From the NCBI RefSeq assembly GCF_016650035.1, contig NZ_JAENWM010000014.1, positions 1 through 62,988 on the forward strand: a stretch of 62,988 bases of DNA, given 5' to 3'. Every line of letters starts with the position of its first letter. The first letter of the stretch is position 1. Both the position numbers and the translations under genes were made by a program. The DNA is from Clostridium sp. Lineage in GTDB: Bacteria; Bacillota; Clostridia; Clostridiales; Clostridiaceae. The notes under the pieces were generated by a model. That model worked only from the letters and a program-made list of their open reading frames with translations, was not told the DNA's origin and did no database searches. Below, one piece after another: positions 18,813 to 28,669 of the stretch.

Positions 18813-19448
18813 ATGAAAATAACTTGGCTAGGTCAATCATGCTTTATCTTAGAAGATTTAAAAGGCCGAAAACTTTTAACAGATCCATTTGACCCTACTT
18901 TAGGATATGAGACATATAAAGGCAGTACAGATATAGTAACTATAAGCCACCAGCATTTTGATCATAATTATTGCAAGGATATAAAAGGTACTTATAAAAT
19001 ATTAGATAAAATTGGGATGTTCTATGTCTATGATATACCTATAAAAGGAATTCCTTCTTTTCATGACAAAGATAATGGTTTAAAACGAGGTGATAACATA
19101 ATTTTTACTTTTAGAATGGATGAGTACACTTTATGTCATTTAGGGGATTTAGGTCACATTCTTTCAGATGATGATTTAGACGCCATTGGTAATGTGGATA
19201 TATTGTTTATCCCAGTTGGTGGTAATTATACAATTGATGCAAAGGAAGCATTTTCAATTACTAAAAAAATGAATCCTAAAATAGTTATACCTATGCACTA
19301 TAAAACTTCACTAATATCCTTTCCCTTAGATGGGGTAGAAACATTCCTTATGTATATGAAAAACGCCTCAAAAACAGATAGCAATACCTTAGAGATCACT
19401 GGTGAAATAAAGGAATCAATGTCTGTAAAAATATTAAATCATATATAG
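18813..19448 (+). CDS. Metallo-beta-lactamase fold hydrolase
   Basis: A 211-aa MBL-fold protein related to the UPF0173/UlaG-like group. It starts KITWLGQSCF and has the metal motif SHQHFDH, a later HLGDLGH and IPMHY near the C-terminus. It is cytosolic, with SD AAAGGAG before ATG 18813. The substrate is unknown. The gene is probably a single transcription unit. Confidence 0.88.
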   Translation: MKITWLGQSCFILEDLKGRKLLTDPFDPTLGYETYKGSTDIVTISHQHFDHNYCKDIKGTYKILDKIGMFYVYDIPIKGIPSFHDKDNGLKRGDNIIFTFRMDEYTLCHLGDLGHILSDDDLDAIGNVDILFIPVGGNYTIDAKEAFSITKKMNPKIVIPMHYKTSLISFPLDGVETFLMYMKNASKTDSNTLEITGEIKESMSVKILNHI

Positions 19449-19586
19449 CATGTGCCCTAAAACAAATAATGTAAATGCATCAATAATATTTTTTTTCGTA
19501 TATCTATTTAAAAATCTACTAAAGTGTAGTATTATAGTAGTTAGGTTACAGATGTTACAAATTTTTTTATTCAGGAGGAAAGTTAT

Positions 19587-19787
19587 ATGAAAACAGGTAT
19601 AGTTAAATGGTTTAATTCAGAAAAAGGGTTTGGTTTTTTATCCATAGAAGGAGAAGAGGATGTATTCGTACATTTTTCAGCTATTGAAGGAGACGGATAT
19701 AAGTCTTTAGAAGAAGGCCAACAAGTTCAATTCGAAATAACTACTGGAGCTAGAGGACCACAAGCTTCTAACGTTACTAAATTATAA
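19587..19787 (+). CDS. csp: Cold-shock protein, CspA family
   Basis: A 66-aa single cold-shock domain with both RNA-binding motifs, KGFGFLSI and VFVHFSAI. It acts as an RNA chaperone and single-strand nucleic-acid binder. SD AGGAGGAAA lies before ATG 19587, and its own terminator follows. The roughly 100-nt AT-rich leader may be the thermosensitive 5' UTR typical of such genes, but no specific fold is evident. Confidence 0.97.
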   Translation: MKTGIVKWFNSEKGFGFLSIEGEEDVFVHFSAIEGDGYKSLEEGQQVQFEITTGARGPQASNVTKL

Positions 19788-19828
19788 TTAAAATCTTATG
19801 TATTCTATAATATAATTAAGTTATAGAA

Positions 19829-19860
19829 AAAACACCTATCACTTTGTGATAGGTGTTTTT
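19829..19860 (+). terminator. csp terminator
   Basis: ACACCTATCAC and GTGATAGGTGT form a perfect 11-bp stem followed by a T-run. Confidence 0.95.
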
Positions 19861-20002
19861 TAATTTATGTATAAGACTATCTATAAATATCTAAATAGTC
19901 TGATTTGTATTATTCATAAAAAAATTAATAATTTCTGAATATAAAAGTCCTCTTTGCTAAAACTATAAAGATAATTTATAGTTTATGAAAGGATGTTTTA
20001 TA

Positions 20003-20182
20003 ATGTTTGGAAAGATAATAGATATGAATAATACAGATGCTTTTATAAATTTCGTAGATGGAACTACTATGGATATAAGTGTCTCTCATTTACCTAAAAA
20101 TTCAAAAATAGGAGATTCAGTCGATATAAATCTTGGTGTTTTTACTAATATGCATAACGATAAAATGGAAAATTTTTTTTAA
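20003..20182 (+). CDS. Small protein of unknown function, beta-rich
   Basis: A 59-aa product starting at ATG 20003. AAAGGATG lies eight or so bases upstream, whereas ATG 19985 has no SD and is less likely. The sequence MFGKIIDMNN followed by INFVDGTTMDISVSHLP and GDSVDIN looks like a small OB/SH3-type barrel. I do not recognise the family. A weak hairpin terminator follows at about 20196-20236. Confidence 0.6.
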   Translation: MFGKIIDMNNTDAFINFVDGTTMDISVSHLPKNSKIGDSVDINLGVFTNMHNDKMENFF

Positions 20183-20252
20183 AAAATTTTAATAGTAAAA
20201 AACAGCATCCATTTAACTTGAGATACTGTTTTTTATTTTTGTTATAATATAA

Positions 20253-21083
20253 CTAAAACTCATCAGGCTTTTTATCTTCAAAAATTTCAATGTTCCAACT
20301 ACTATCATATTTAGCCACTATATAATATATCTTTTCTTTCTCATTCAGTGAATTTGTAATTGTCAAAATAGATTTATATATAGCAGATTTATATCCTTCC
20401 GTTTTAACCTTTATTAACACATCTGATTTTGTATTACTATCGTTTACTAACTGTGTATTAAAATCGCTAAGCAGCTTACTTTTAAAGGATTCTAAATCAG
20501 TTGATAGTATAAATTTAGCTGCTTCATTATCTTCGCTTATATCAAGCAGTATTTTTTTATTCACAACCTCTTCTTTAAAATAATTATCAAGTACCTTTAA
20601 AATCGAATCATAATATACCGTTTTAAAATCTATAGGCTTTCTAATATTCCAAAAGTTTTGTATAATATCATTGTCAATTCTTTTAGATACAATATAGCTT
20701 TTGTCTTCACTGTATAAGTTAGCTCCATCTTTTTTATCAAGGCCGGCTATATAGTTAAACTGATGAATTTTATCTACTCCCTCATACATTTCAAATATAT
20801 AATCTGAATCCAAAGTTGACTTCTCAGTAACTACTTTAGATGACGATAAAATTTCATACATATCTTTTATCGCTATTTCATCCGTAACCACAAATCTAAA
20901 GCTTTTGTCTCTAGTACTTTGTATTATTATTTTTTTAATTCTTCCCTGCTTAATGTACTCAAAATCATTATTTTTAAGTCCTAACTTTACTTTGATACCA
21001 TCAAAACTTTTACATCCTGTAAACATAAATGCAACTATAAGGATAAAAGAAACCATAATGAGCTTGTTCTTATTTTTGTGCAT
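20253..21083 (-). CDS. Predicted lipoprotein of unknown function
   Basis: The 276-aa protein has a lipoprotein signal peptide ending in the lipobox FTGC (Cys24), so it should be anchored on the outer face of the membrane. The remainder is a mixed alpha/beta charged domain with a central QNFWNIRKPIDFKTVYYDSI helix. No named domain is recognised. It is on the same strand as two further envelope-type genes, with no other clue to function. Confidence 0.75.
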   Translation of the reverse strand: MHKNKNKLIMVSFILIVAFMFTGCKSFDGIKVKLGLKNNDFEYIKQGRIKKIIIQSTRDKSFRFVVTDEIAIKDMYEILSSSKVVTEKSTLDSDYIFEMYEGVDKIHQFNYIAGLDKKDGANLYSEDKSYIVSKRIDNDIIQNFWNIRKPIDFKTVYYDSILKVLDNYFKEEVVNKKILLDISEDNEAAKFILSTDLESFKSKLLSDFNTQLVNDSNTKSDVLIKVKTEGYKSAIYKSILTITNSLNEKEKIYYIVAKYDSSWNIEIFEDKKPDEF

Positions 21084-21197
21084 TTGTTATCCTCCTTGCC
21101 ACTCTCATAAAGAATTAAAAATTGTGTGTCGTTTTTAATTCTTTTTTTTGGAATGCAATCAAATAAATTATAATACACAAAGAACCTTTAAGCAAAT

Positions 21198-21776
21198 TTA
21201 ATTAACTTTAAAAGTTTCTATTATGCTTTCAAAAATTGCACCATAAGCTTCTTTAAAATTAACATTTCTTGTAAAAAATGAAAATCTATAAAACTTACCC
21301 TCATCGTCAATAAAATATTCATAGGCCTTGTACCAATTATTATCAGTTACATTTATTAGGTATTGCACTAAATATGTTTTTTTACCATTCATCATAATGC
21401 TATCTATTTTATAATTTCTAATTACATTTTGCTCCTCAGATATTTTTTTACTCTTATCTAAAAATTTTTTTAAATCTTGATTACTCTTCCATACTTCTAC
21501 AAATCCGTGAATTACTGCATCCGATGATTGGAAATCATTGTGATAAATAATTTCGCCACCAGGAAACTTTTTTTCTTTTACTGTCCATCCTCCTGGTAAT
21601 TTATAACTTATTTTTCCGTCTAAAGCCTCATAATTATCCGATAAAGTAATATTGTTCTCTACAAGAATAGTAGTTTTCAACTTATCCTCAAACTGTTTTG
21701 ATATACCTATAAGAGTAATCATAAGTCCTAGTAGTATTACTAAAATTCCTAATTTTCTTTTATTTATAAATATAAT
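21198..21776 (-). CDS. Membrane-anchored extracytoplasmic protein, unknown function
   Basis: An N-terminal transmembrane helix (KLGILVILLGLMITLIGI) is followed by a soluble domain of about 160 aa with KISYKLPGGWTVKE, a form seen in PsbP-like proteins. The start is odd. The first in-frame GTG (21797) has no SD and sits before a GGAGGGG. The best-placed codon behind that SD is ATT 21776, giving IIFINKRK. No ATG is available in the N-terminal region. The ATT start is an inference; GTG 21797 is the fallback. Confidence 0.6.
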   Translation of the reverse strand: MIFINKRKLGILVILLGLMITLIGISKQFEDKLKTTILVENNITLSDNYEALDGKISYKLPGGWTVKEKKFPGGEIIYHNDFQSSDAVIHGFVEVWKSNQDLKKFLDKSKKISEEQNVIRNYKIDSIMMNGKKTYLVQYLINVTDNNWYKAYEYFIDDEGKFYRFSFFTRNVNFKEAYGAIFESIIETFKVN

Positions 21777-21850
21777 CGTAAGCGTACCCCTCCACACATA
21801 TTAATATTACTATACTATATGATGTATATTAAAGAAATATTAAAAAAATA

Positions 21851-21882
21851 AAAGTGCAACTAAATTATATAGTTGCACTTTT
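21851..21882 (-). terminator. Terminator downstream of the 392-aa gene
   Basis: AAAGTGCAAC and GTTGCACTTT form a perfect 10-bp stem with A/T runs on both sides. It lies just past the stop of the minus-strand gene at 21895. Confidence 0.9.
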
Positions 21883-21894
21883 TTCTCATATATA

Positions 21895-23073
21895 TTATTT
21901 CTTTATAGGGACAACAATGGTAGATTTTTTAGGATCATAAAACATGAGCCAATGTCCCATTACATCACTGTTTTTATCTTGGACCCAAGTCACAAATCCA
22001 GTTTTTCCTCCATAAGGCTGATGAACTTTAGCTCTGCTTCCAGGTATCCCATAAACAATATATTTCATTTTCCCACTAGAATCACATTTATATCCTAGCA
22101 TAAAATATTTATGGTTTCTAATATATGGGTAATAATAAATCATAGGATAATATGCTATTGTATATTTATTATAATCACTAAAATCATACATATTCTCTAA
22201 GTTATTCACAGGTACCTTATACCACTTACACCATTTGATTTCCTTAGAAAAATCAGGCACTTCTTCAAAATCTTTTGCTACTTCCTTAAAGAAATCCCCC
22301 ATAGTCCCTGTAGGATATTCATCTTGTTTCTTATGCTTATGTCTATCTATTTCATAATCATCTTCGGACTGACTAGCTTTGCTTTCCCATTCTAATTCGT
22401 CTAATTTTTCTACATTCTCTACATTCCCTACATTTTCCACATTTACAATATTTTCAACATATTTAATAGTCTTAACATCTTCTCTTTGGTCATTATCTAC
22501 TTCTTTAACTACAGCCTTTTGAACTTCATCATTCTGGGATGCTTTATCATCACTTTCCACTTTAATTAATTCGATGTTTTGTTCATATTCATCAAATTCA
22601 TTAATAATCGCCTCTGTTCTTATTTCTTTCTTTTCATTATTAACATCTGCTAATTTATAGTTTCTCCATTCATTCGGTTTGTCTGTTGTTGAAAACCCAC
22701 TCATTATAGAGACTACATTGTTGTCTAGAAACTTCACAATTGCGGCTCCAATAATTTTCTCAGCAGATATACCAGTATCCGCTATATTTTCCATATCATA
22801 TTCATGGGAAATATCTACCCGACCATAATCGTCTATGTTCAATTTACCCAGCTTTATAATTTTATTCACATCTTTCTTACCACATATTAAAATCATGTAA
22901 TAAGGTTGTTTTTCTTTCCTTAAGTTCTGCACATAGTATGAAATCTTACATTTATTGCTTTTCATTTCGAGCTTAGCATAGCCAGAAGGAATTTTTTCAG
23001 AGTCTAAAGAATAACCTTTCTCGTCTTCTTGTAATATAATAAAATACCTACTATAATTTTTTTTTGGTGTCAC
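21895..23073 (-). CDS. Uncharacterised clostridial protein with acidic repeat linker
   Basis: A 392-aa soluble protein. The first ~140 residues form a beta-rich domain (YFIILQEDEKGYSL, then SYYVQNLRKEK and YYMILICGKK). Residues of about 195-225 form an acidic linker in which VEN recurs three times. The C-terminal ~130 residues (FPEV-like start, KWYKVPVN, YYPMIYYYPYIRN, GYKCDSSGK) form a tyrosine-rich second domain ending in MGHWLMFYD. I believe this pattern recurs in clostridia without a known role, possibly envelope- or spore-related. It lies upstream of rsmA in map order. Confidence 0.65.
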   Translation of the reverse strand: MTPKKNYSRYFIILQEDEKGYSLDSEKIPSGYAKLEMKSNKCKISYYVQNLRKEKQPYYMILICGKKDVNKIIKLGKLNIDDYGRVDISHEYDMENIADTGISAEKIIGAAIVKFLDNNVVSIMSGFSTTDKPNEWRNYKLADVNNEKKEIRTEAIINEFDEYEQNIELIKVESDDKASQNDEVQKAVVKEVDNDQREDVKTIKYVENIVNVENVGNVENVEKLDELEWESKASQSEDDYEIDRHKHKKQDEYPTGTMGDFFKEVAKDFEEVPDFSKEIKWCKWYKVPVNNLENMYDFSDYNKYTIAYYPMIYYYPYIRNHKYFMLGYKCDSSGKMKYIVYGIPGSRAKVHQPYGGKTGFVTWVQDKNSDVMGHWLMFYDPKKSTIVVPIKK

Positions 23074-23150
23074 CTTCTTTTACCTCCATATAAAACTTAC
23101 TCATTATAATATATGAAAGATATAATAAAAAATGAACAATATCTGAAAAT

Positions 23151-23987
23151 TTATTTTACAAGGCCTATTTCATCTGAAAGTGTAGCAAATTCTTGAAGTG
23201 ATAGAGTTTCCCCTCTTCTCTTCGGATCAATATTTGCCCTTTCAAAACATTTTTCTAAATCCTCTTTACTAACGCCCATATTTTTAACACCATTCCATAA
23301 TGTTTTCCTTCTCATATTAAAAGATTGTCTTACTATAGAAAAGAATAATGCCTCATCTTTAACCTTAACTTTAGGTTCTGCTAATCTATCCAATCTAATA
23401 ACAATAGATTCTACCTTAGGCTGCGGCAAAAATGCTGATGGTGGCACTAATCGTAAAATTTTCGTATCACAGTAGTATTGAACTAATATCGAAAATGCTC
23501 CATAAGCCTTGCAATTTGGATCAGAATCAATTCTTACTCCAACTTCCTTTTGTATCATTATGGTCAAAGATTTAAAATTGTACCCCTTTGTAAGCAAATT
23601 AACAATTATTGGAGTTGTAAGATAATATGGCAAATTAGCTACTAGCTTTACGGATTTTTCATCTCCCATAAGTTCATTAAAATCTACCTTTAGAGCATCT
23701 TTATGAATAAGTTCAAAGTTATTAAAATCTTTAAGTTCCTCTTTTAAAATGGGAAAAAGTTTTTCATCTAGTTCTATAGCACAGACTTTTTTAGCTCTTT
23801 TTAATAGTGCTCTAGTTAAGGTTCCAAACCCCGGTCCTATTTCAATAATAAAGTCCTCATTATTAACATCCGCTCCTTCTACAACATCCTCCAGCACAGA
23901 ATCATCTATTAAAAAATTTTGGCCCAGTCCTTTTTTAAACTTAAAATCATATTTCCTTGCAACCTCACTAATCGTTAAGTTTTCCAT
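23151..23987 (-). CDS. rsmA: 16S rRNA dimethyladenosine transferase
   Basis: RsmA/KsgA dimethylates two adjacent adenines near the 3' end of 16S rRNA during 30S maturation. The 278-aa protein has GQNFL near the N-terminus, the SAM-binding [10 protein letters not shown] and the catalytic NLPYY. The C-terminal helical domain contains [17 protein letters not shown] precedes ATG 23987. The first 20 bases overlap rnmV, so the two are translationally linked, as in Bacillus. Confidence 0.97.
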   Translation of the reverse strand: MENLTISEVARKYDFKFKKGLGQNFLIDDSVLEDVVEGADVNNEDFIIEIGPGFGTLTRALLKRAKKVCAIELDEKLFPILKEELKDFNNFELIHKDALKVDFNELMGDEKSVKLVANLPYYLTTPIIVNLLTKGYNFKSLTIMIQKEVGVRIDSDPNCKAYGAFSILVQYYCDTKILRLVPPSAFLPQPKVESIVIRLDRLAEPKVKVKDEALFFSIVRQSFNMRRKTLWNGVKNMGVSKEDLEKCFERANIDPKRRGETLSLQEFATLSDEIGLVK

Positions 23988-24531
23988 AGTTCATCTCCTT
24001 TTCTATCTTTTTAAGAGCCTCTATAAATTCTTCTTTTATAATGCCATAATTGTTTAACCTAGTTATAAATTGAGCGCAATTACCATATCCTATACCTAGC
24101 TCATTTCCTAACGCATCACGCCTGTCTTTTGATCTACTATCACCTGTTAACTTGAAAAATATCATATCGCCTATATTAAACTCTTTTCTTATATCTTGAA
24201 CTTCAAATTTAGCAGCTTCAAGCGCCCTTAATATCGTTTCAGGTGATGCGTTTTCAACTCCTATGTCTCCATCTTTGGTACCATCCTTCTGAGATATGTA
24301 TGCATGCTTTACATTAGCTACTCTTTTGGTAATAATTCTTCTTATCTTCTCTCCTGCAAAATCTGGATCAGTAAAAATTATTACCCCTTTTCGCTTTTGA
24401 GCCTCTCTTATTTTATTAATTATCTTTTCATTGATTCCAAATCCCCCTACAGCAATAAGTTCAGCCTCTACTGCCCTTTTAATCGCTGTAATATCATCTC
24501 TTCCTTCAACTACTATTACTTCTTTAATCAT
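23968..24531 (-). CDS. rnmV: Ribonuclease M5
   Basis: RNase M5 performs the final maturation of 5S rRNA. The 187-aa protein opens with the TOPRIM motif VVEGRDD and has the second acidic motif [13 protein letters not shown]. The smaller C-terminal domain is typical of the family. SD AGGAGG precedes ATG 24531. It forms an operon with rsmA. Confidence 0.96.
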   Translation of the reverse strand: MIKEVIVVEGRDDITAIKRAVEAELIAVGGFGINEKIINKIREAQKRKGVIIFTDPDFAGEKIRRIITKRVANVKHAYISQKDGTKDGDIGVENASPETILRALEAAKFEVQDIRKEFNIGDMIFFKLTGDSRSKDRRDALGNELGIGYGNCAQFITRLNNYGIIKEEFIEALKKIEKEMNYGKLND

Positions 24532-24694
24532 AATGTCCTCCTAATCGCTCTTTTGTATTATACTGTCTTTAAATTGTTAGTTCCCATATTATAATAAACT
24601 AAGTTATTACATTTATTCTACAACTATAAAAACCACAGATATTATTTAGTATTTCTTTTAATTACTATATATATAATATCATTTTATTTATTAA

Positions 24695-24746
24695 TAGAGA
24701 ACTCTATTTATAAATAGAGCGCTCTATTTATAAATAGAGTTCTCTA
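24695..24746. repeat. Perfect 52-bp palindrome built of nested palindromes
   Basis: Positions 24695-24720 are the exact reverse complement of 24721-24746. Within it the 18-bp palindrome CTCTATTTATAAATAGAG occurs twice, separated by a GCGC centre and flanked by GAGAA/TTCTC. It lies between rnmV and the yabE terminator. It could form a cruciform or a very long RNA hairpin but has no U-run of its own. Confidence 0.95.
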
Positions 24747-24757
24747 AAGAAAAAAAA

Positions 24758-24773
24758 AGGAGCTTAAGCTCCT
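24758..24773 (-). terminator. yabE terminator
   Basis: AGGAGCTTAAGCTCCT is a perfect hairpin that overlaps the gene's TAG stop and is followed on the minus strand by an eight-T run. Confidence 0.9.
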
Positions 24774-25809
24774 ATTTTAAAATATAAATATCTACATTTC
24801 GAGAACCCCAATTCATACTTTGACTAAGGGTATCGTAATATAGATCTATTCTATTACCTTTTATTGCACCACCTATATCTTCTGCAATGCCATATCCATA
24901 CCCCTCTACATAAAACTTTGTTCCAAGAGGAATAACTCTAGGGTCTACCGCTACCGTACTATATCCATTAGTGTTTCTATCAGCCTTTACGCCAGTGGAA
25001 GTTATACCAAAGCCAGGATCACCTGGGTTTTTACCAGTACTTCTATAATCAGCATTATATGCTGTTGCCCTGACTCTTATCTTCTTAATATAACTAATAT
25101 CGCCTCCACGAGATGATGAATACACACTAGTAGTACCTAATGCAATTATTTCTTTAACTGGATTTGATTTAAGTTCTTCAGTTATTAATTTTCTAGATGA
25201 TTCTTTGCCATTTTCATAAACAATAGCTGAAGTAATAAGTTTTTGACCAGTTTGTCCTTTTTGAATTACTTTTTTTACACCTTTATTTAAATCACTACTA
25301 TTCTTAAATTCAGTTGTAAAATCAATCGTTTTAGTTTCTTCAAGGATTTTTGTTTTCACTCTTGTTATTTGTACTTGTATCCCCGATTCTAGCAAAGTAC
25401 TTTTTGATGGTATAATCTTGTCTTCATTATTCAATACAATTTTTTCTGCTCTTAACATATCTTCTACTGTACTTTCAGCAGTTTTAAGATTTAATTCTTT
25501 CCCATCAACTGTTAATTTAACCTCTACAGCTTTTTTTATATATATTTTGTCACCATCTTTTACTTTACTGTCTAGACTAACTGTTATTTGATCCTTCGCC
25601 CCTAATGCTATATTATTAGTTTTTAGTATTTGAGTTACGTTACTTTTTAAAGTTATAACCTCTATAGATTTACCATCAACAACAATTGATATAGCTTTTT
25701 TCATGTTAAATAAGGTTGCTGTAATGCATGTTAGTACTAACATTACTACAAAAAACGTCTTTGGACCATTTGAAAAACAGCGCTTAAAATTATTTTTCAC
25801 ATTTTTCAT
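24772..25809 (-). CDS. yabE: YabE-like cell-wall protein (DUF348, G5, 3D domains)
   Basis: A 345-aa exported protein. An N-terminal membrane segment (FFVVMLVLTCITATLF) is followed by DUF348 repeats (about 40-145), a G5 domain (about 145-220) and a C-terminal 3D domain. The 3D domain shows the conserved aspartates in AVDPRVIPLG, GIAEDIGG and GNRIDLYYD. 3D domains are the lytic-transglycosylase-like folds of Rpf/MltA relatives. ATG 25809 is chosen, with GGGAGG 10 bases upstream. An upstream extension in the frame has no SD. Confidence 0.9.
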   Translation of the reverse strand: MKNVKNNFKRCFSNGPKTFFVVMLVLTCITATLFNMKKAISIVVDGKSIEVITLKSNVTQILKTNNIALGAKDQITVSLDSKVKDGDKIYIKKAVEVKLTVDGKELNLKTAESTVEDMLRAEKIVLNNEDKIIPSKSTLLESGIQVQITRVKTKILEETKTIDFTTEFKNSSDLNKGVKKVIQKGQTGQKLITSAIVYENGKESSRKLITEELKSNPVKEIIALGTTSVYSSSRGGDISYIKKIRVRATAYNADYRSTGKNPGDPGFGITSTGVKADRNTNGYSTVAVDPRVIPLGTKFYVEGYGYGIAEDIGGAIKGNRIDLYYDTLSQSMNWGSRNVDIYILK

Positions 25810-26107
25810 TATCAAAATTCCTCCCTTGAACAAGAGCACTTGGGTATTATAACTTAAAGCAACAAATGTGTCAAATTTCGAACCCATTCCTCTTAGTTTA
25901 ACTGTCAATGCATCGCTATGCATATAATTATAATTATAATTTTAATTATAAATTATAATTTCAAAATATATTAACTAATTCTGTCTTTCAAGGGCAAATT
26001 AGCAAATAATATTTTTCATTAAAATTATATGTTTAGTATTAATTTTTAATAACCAAAACCTTATGTAAATTTTTGTTATAGATGCAACTATTAACCATAA
26101 TACACTA

Positions 26108-26872
26108 TTAATTTATTTTTAGCAACTTTTTTATATTAAAAACTGTAATTTCTTCAATTTCCTCTATAGCCCTACCCTTAATTTCCGATATTTTTTCTAT
26201 TATATATTGAATGTAATCCGACTTATTCCTTTTTCCTCTATAGGGAGTGGGGGCCATGTATGGACAATCTGTTTCTACTAATATCCTATCCAAGGGTACT
26301 GCGTTTGCAACTTCTGCTATTTTTCTTGCATTCTTAAAAGTTATAACTCCCGTAAACCCTATATAATAGCCTAACTTTAAGCATTCTTTAGCAAATTCAA
26401 CACTTCCTGAAAAACAGTGAACGGTGCCTATAACCTCCGGAAATTCTTTTAATATATCTAAAGTATCACTATGCGCATCCCTATCGTGAATAACAACTGG
26501 TAATCTAAGTTCCTTTGCCAGCATCATTTGAAGTCTAAAAGCCTTCTTTTGAATTTCCCTACTTGGATTTTCTTCATAATGATAATCTAGTCCTATTTCT
26601 CCTATAGCTCTAACCTTTACGTTTTGTGCTAAGTTTCTTAACTCATTAATAATTTCCTCATTAACAGTATCCGCGTGTTCAGGGTGTATTCCTACTGCCG
26701 CATATATAAAATCATATTTATCTGATAATGCTACTGACTTTCTTGCGCCTTCCATAGATGCACCGCAATTTAATACTCCTATTACTCCACTATCATTTAT
26801 TCCACGAATTACTGTATCTCTGTCTTCATTAAAAGCCTCATCATCATAATGTGCATGTGAATCAAATATCAT
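26108..26872 (-). CDS. tatD: TatD-family metal-dependent deoxyribonuclease
   Basis: A 254-aa TIM-barrel hydrolase opening MIFDSHAHYDD. Further metal ligands are visible in GEIGLDYHYEE, the VIHDRDA stretch, TVHCFSGS and LVETDCPY. TatD proteins act as 3'-5' exonucleases on DNA or RNA. The start at ATG 26872 matches the family opening. GTG 26881 is in frame, but neither start has a good SD. It neighbours metG and yabE as in B. subtilis (yabD). Confidence 0.95.
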   Translation of the reverse strand: MIFDSHAHYDDEAFNEDRDTVIRGINDSGVIGVLNCGASMEGARKSVALSDKYDFIYAAVGIHPEHADTVNEEIINELRNLAQNVKVRAIGEIGLDYHYEENPSREIQKKAFRLQMMLAKELRLPVVIHDRDAHSDTLDILKEFPEVIGTVHCFSGSVEFAKECLKLGYYIGFTGVITFKNARKIAEVANAVPLDRILVETDCPYMAPTPYRGKRNKSDYIQYIIEKISEIKGRAIEEIEEITVFNIKKLLKIN

Positions 26873-26949
26873 AAAAAACACTGTACTAAACTTTATATTT
26901 TAAAAGTATAATACAGTTTTCACCATCCTTTCTATTCTTTAATTTACTA

Positions 26950-28473
26950 CTAAAATGAACCCAATATAGGCGCTAAAAGTCCCATAATTGCTCCTAGAAG
27001 TGCCCCTATCCAAGTTATCATCTTTAATTCTTTACTTGCAATCTCCAATATAATTTCTTCTGCGAAAGCTACATCAAATTCATTAATTTTGTCTTCTACT
27101 ATTTTAGCCACATCTAATATTTCAATTACATCAGCAGCTTTATTCTCTATAAATTTATTGTATTGTTCTCTAACTATTTTAGAGATAGATTCAGATAATT
27201 TATTTCCATCTTCTACAAATATTGATTTTGTCTCTATCTGCAAAGATTTATTAATCATTTGGGATACTATTTCTGTTATTTTTATTTTTATATAATCACT
27301 TTCTGTTATAGCTACTATTCTACTCTTTATAAACTCTTCTATTACATTTTTATAATCTACTCCTGTTTTTTCAAGCATTTCTTCAATAGATGTGTAATTA
27401 TTAATATTACCTTCAATTTTATCAAAGACATTTATAATAAGTTTTTCATCTATAATCTTTGTTGTAAATAAATTAATTAATGGATTTATTCCAAGTAGAG
27501 TTTCCTCTTTAGAAAGTTCAGAAAATACTTTAGATATTGATTTTTCCATAAGTTTGTCTATTATATCATTAATAATTAAAGCAATATCATTATGGTTTTC
27601 TTCTTCATCTAAAAACTCATTTATACCAGTTACAACTTTATCATTAATGCTATCAGCATTCATAAACATGGCTATCATTGGACTTAATTTAGTACTAATT
27701 GTTTCACCTACAATTTTTCTAAGTTTCTGTTTGTTTTTTTCTTCCTTCATCATTTTTTTTATTGCCATAGCAATTTCATATCTTTTTCCATATATATGTA
27801 CTTTTATATTGTCTGTTATTTCCTTTGGTATAACATCGCAAAAATTCTTTTCTAAAAACTTTAGCCCATTTACCTTTTCTTCTAAGATTTTTTGAGTTTC
27901 TATCTTGAAATTCTCTGAATCTTTATACTCAATAGCCGCATTTAACATTTTAACTTTTATAGAATTATACAATTCACTTTCACAAACAGCTCTTGGTTTA
28001 GCTCTTAGTTCTAGCATTATTTGGTCATTTACATATTTAACAATATTACTTTTAACATTTTCTTCATTAATATAATCTATAAGTAATTTAGAAATATTGC
28101 TATTAGTTTTAATAATAAATTTAGAATATTCTTCGCCCAATAAATCTTTCAACTCATTTTCTACTGTAACTCCTCTATTTTGTAGCTCTACTACTTTACT
28201 TTTTACCCAAGAATCCACTTGTTCATTCATATTTTCACTGCATAAGGACTTTGTAATTGTTTCCTTTGTCAAAAGATGCTGTCCTATAGACTCACCTACA
28301 CTTTTAGCAATTCTAGATTTTTCTTTTGGTATAACACCTGGAGTAAATGGAACTTTAAATTTACCTATTCTAATCTCTTTGTGTGGTTTAAAAAGCATTT
28401 TTATAGCTAACCAATTGGTTATATACCCGATAATGGATCCCACTAAGGCCCCTATAATAAATTTCATATACAT
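26950..28473 (-). CDS. DUF445-family membrane protein
   Basis: A 507-aa protein with hydrophobic ends and a long helical middle. The first ~45 residues carry the family signature GYITNWLAIKMLFKP and the following FTPGVIPKEK segment. The last ~20 (WIGALLGAIMGLLAPILG) form a second membrane hairpin. This fits DUF445 (YheB-like), whose role is unknown. ATG 28473 follows GAGGGGAG by eight bases and is preferred over 28491. Confidence 0.9.
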   Translation of the reverse strand: MYMKFIIGALVGSIIGYITNWLAIKMLFKPHKEIRIGKFKVPFTPGVIPKEKSRIAKSVGESIGQHLLTKETITKSLCSENMNEQVDSWVKSKVVELQNRGVTVENELKDLLGEEYSKFIIKTNSNISKLLIDYINEENVKSNIVKYVNDQIMLELRAKPRAVCESELYNSIKVKMLNAAIEYKDSENFKIETQKILEEKVNGLKFLEKNFCDVIPKEITDNIKVHIYGKRYEIAMAIKKMMKEEKNKQKLRKIVGETISTKLSPMIAMFMNADSINDKVVTGINEFLDEEENHNDIALIINDIIDKLMEKSISKVFSELSKEETLLGINPLINLFTTKIIDEKLIINVFDKIEGNINNYTSIEEMLEKTGVDYKNVIEEFIKSRIVAITESDYIKIKITEIVSQMINKSLQIETKSIFVEDGNKLSESISKIVREQYNKFIENKAADVIEILDVAKIVEDKINEFDVAFAEEIILEIASKELKMITWIGALLGAIMGLLAPILGSF

Positions 28474-28622
28474 ATTATTTTCTCCCCTCATATTTATCTA
28501 TAGTACAAAATAATTATTACTTGTTTTCCCTATTTTAGTTCTCTTTAGTAATTATAACAACTAATTATAAATCTATGTCCATTAAAATTCAATAGACTAA
28601 TTGTTAATTCGTATGCAAAAAC

Positions 28623-28662
28623 AAAAGCATGGAGTCTAATTTATTAGAACTCCATACTTTTT
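28623..28662 (-). terminator. metG terminator
   Basis: AAAAGCATGGAGT and ACTCCAT.CTTTT arms form a long stem just past the metG stop, with T-runs on both strands. Confidence 0.85.
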
Positions 28663-28669
28663 TAAAAAA

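Noticed and set aside
25922-25965. TATAATTA-rich tract upstream of yabE as a repeat element
   Set aside because: Simple AT-rich low-complexity sequence with only approximate symmetry.
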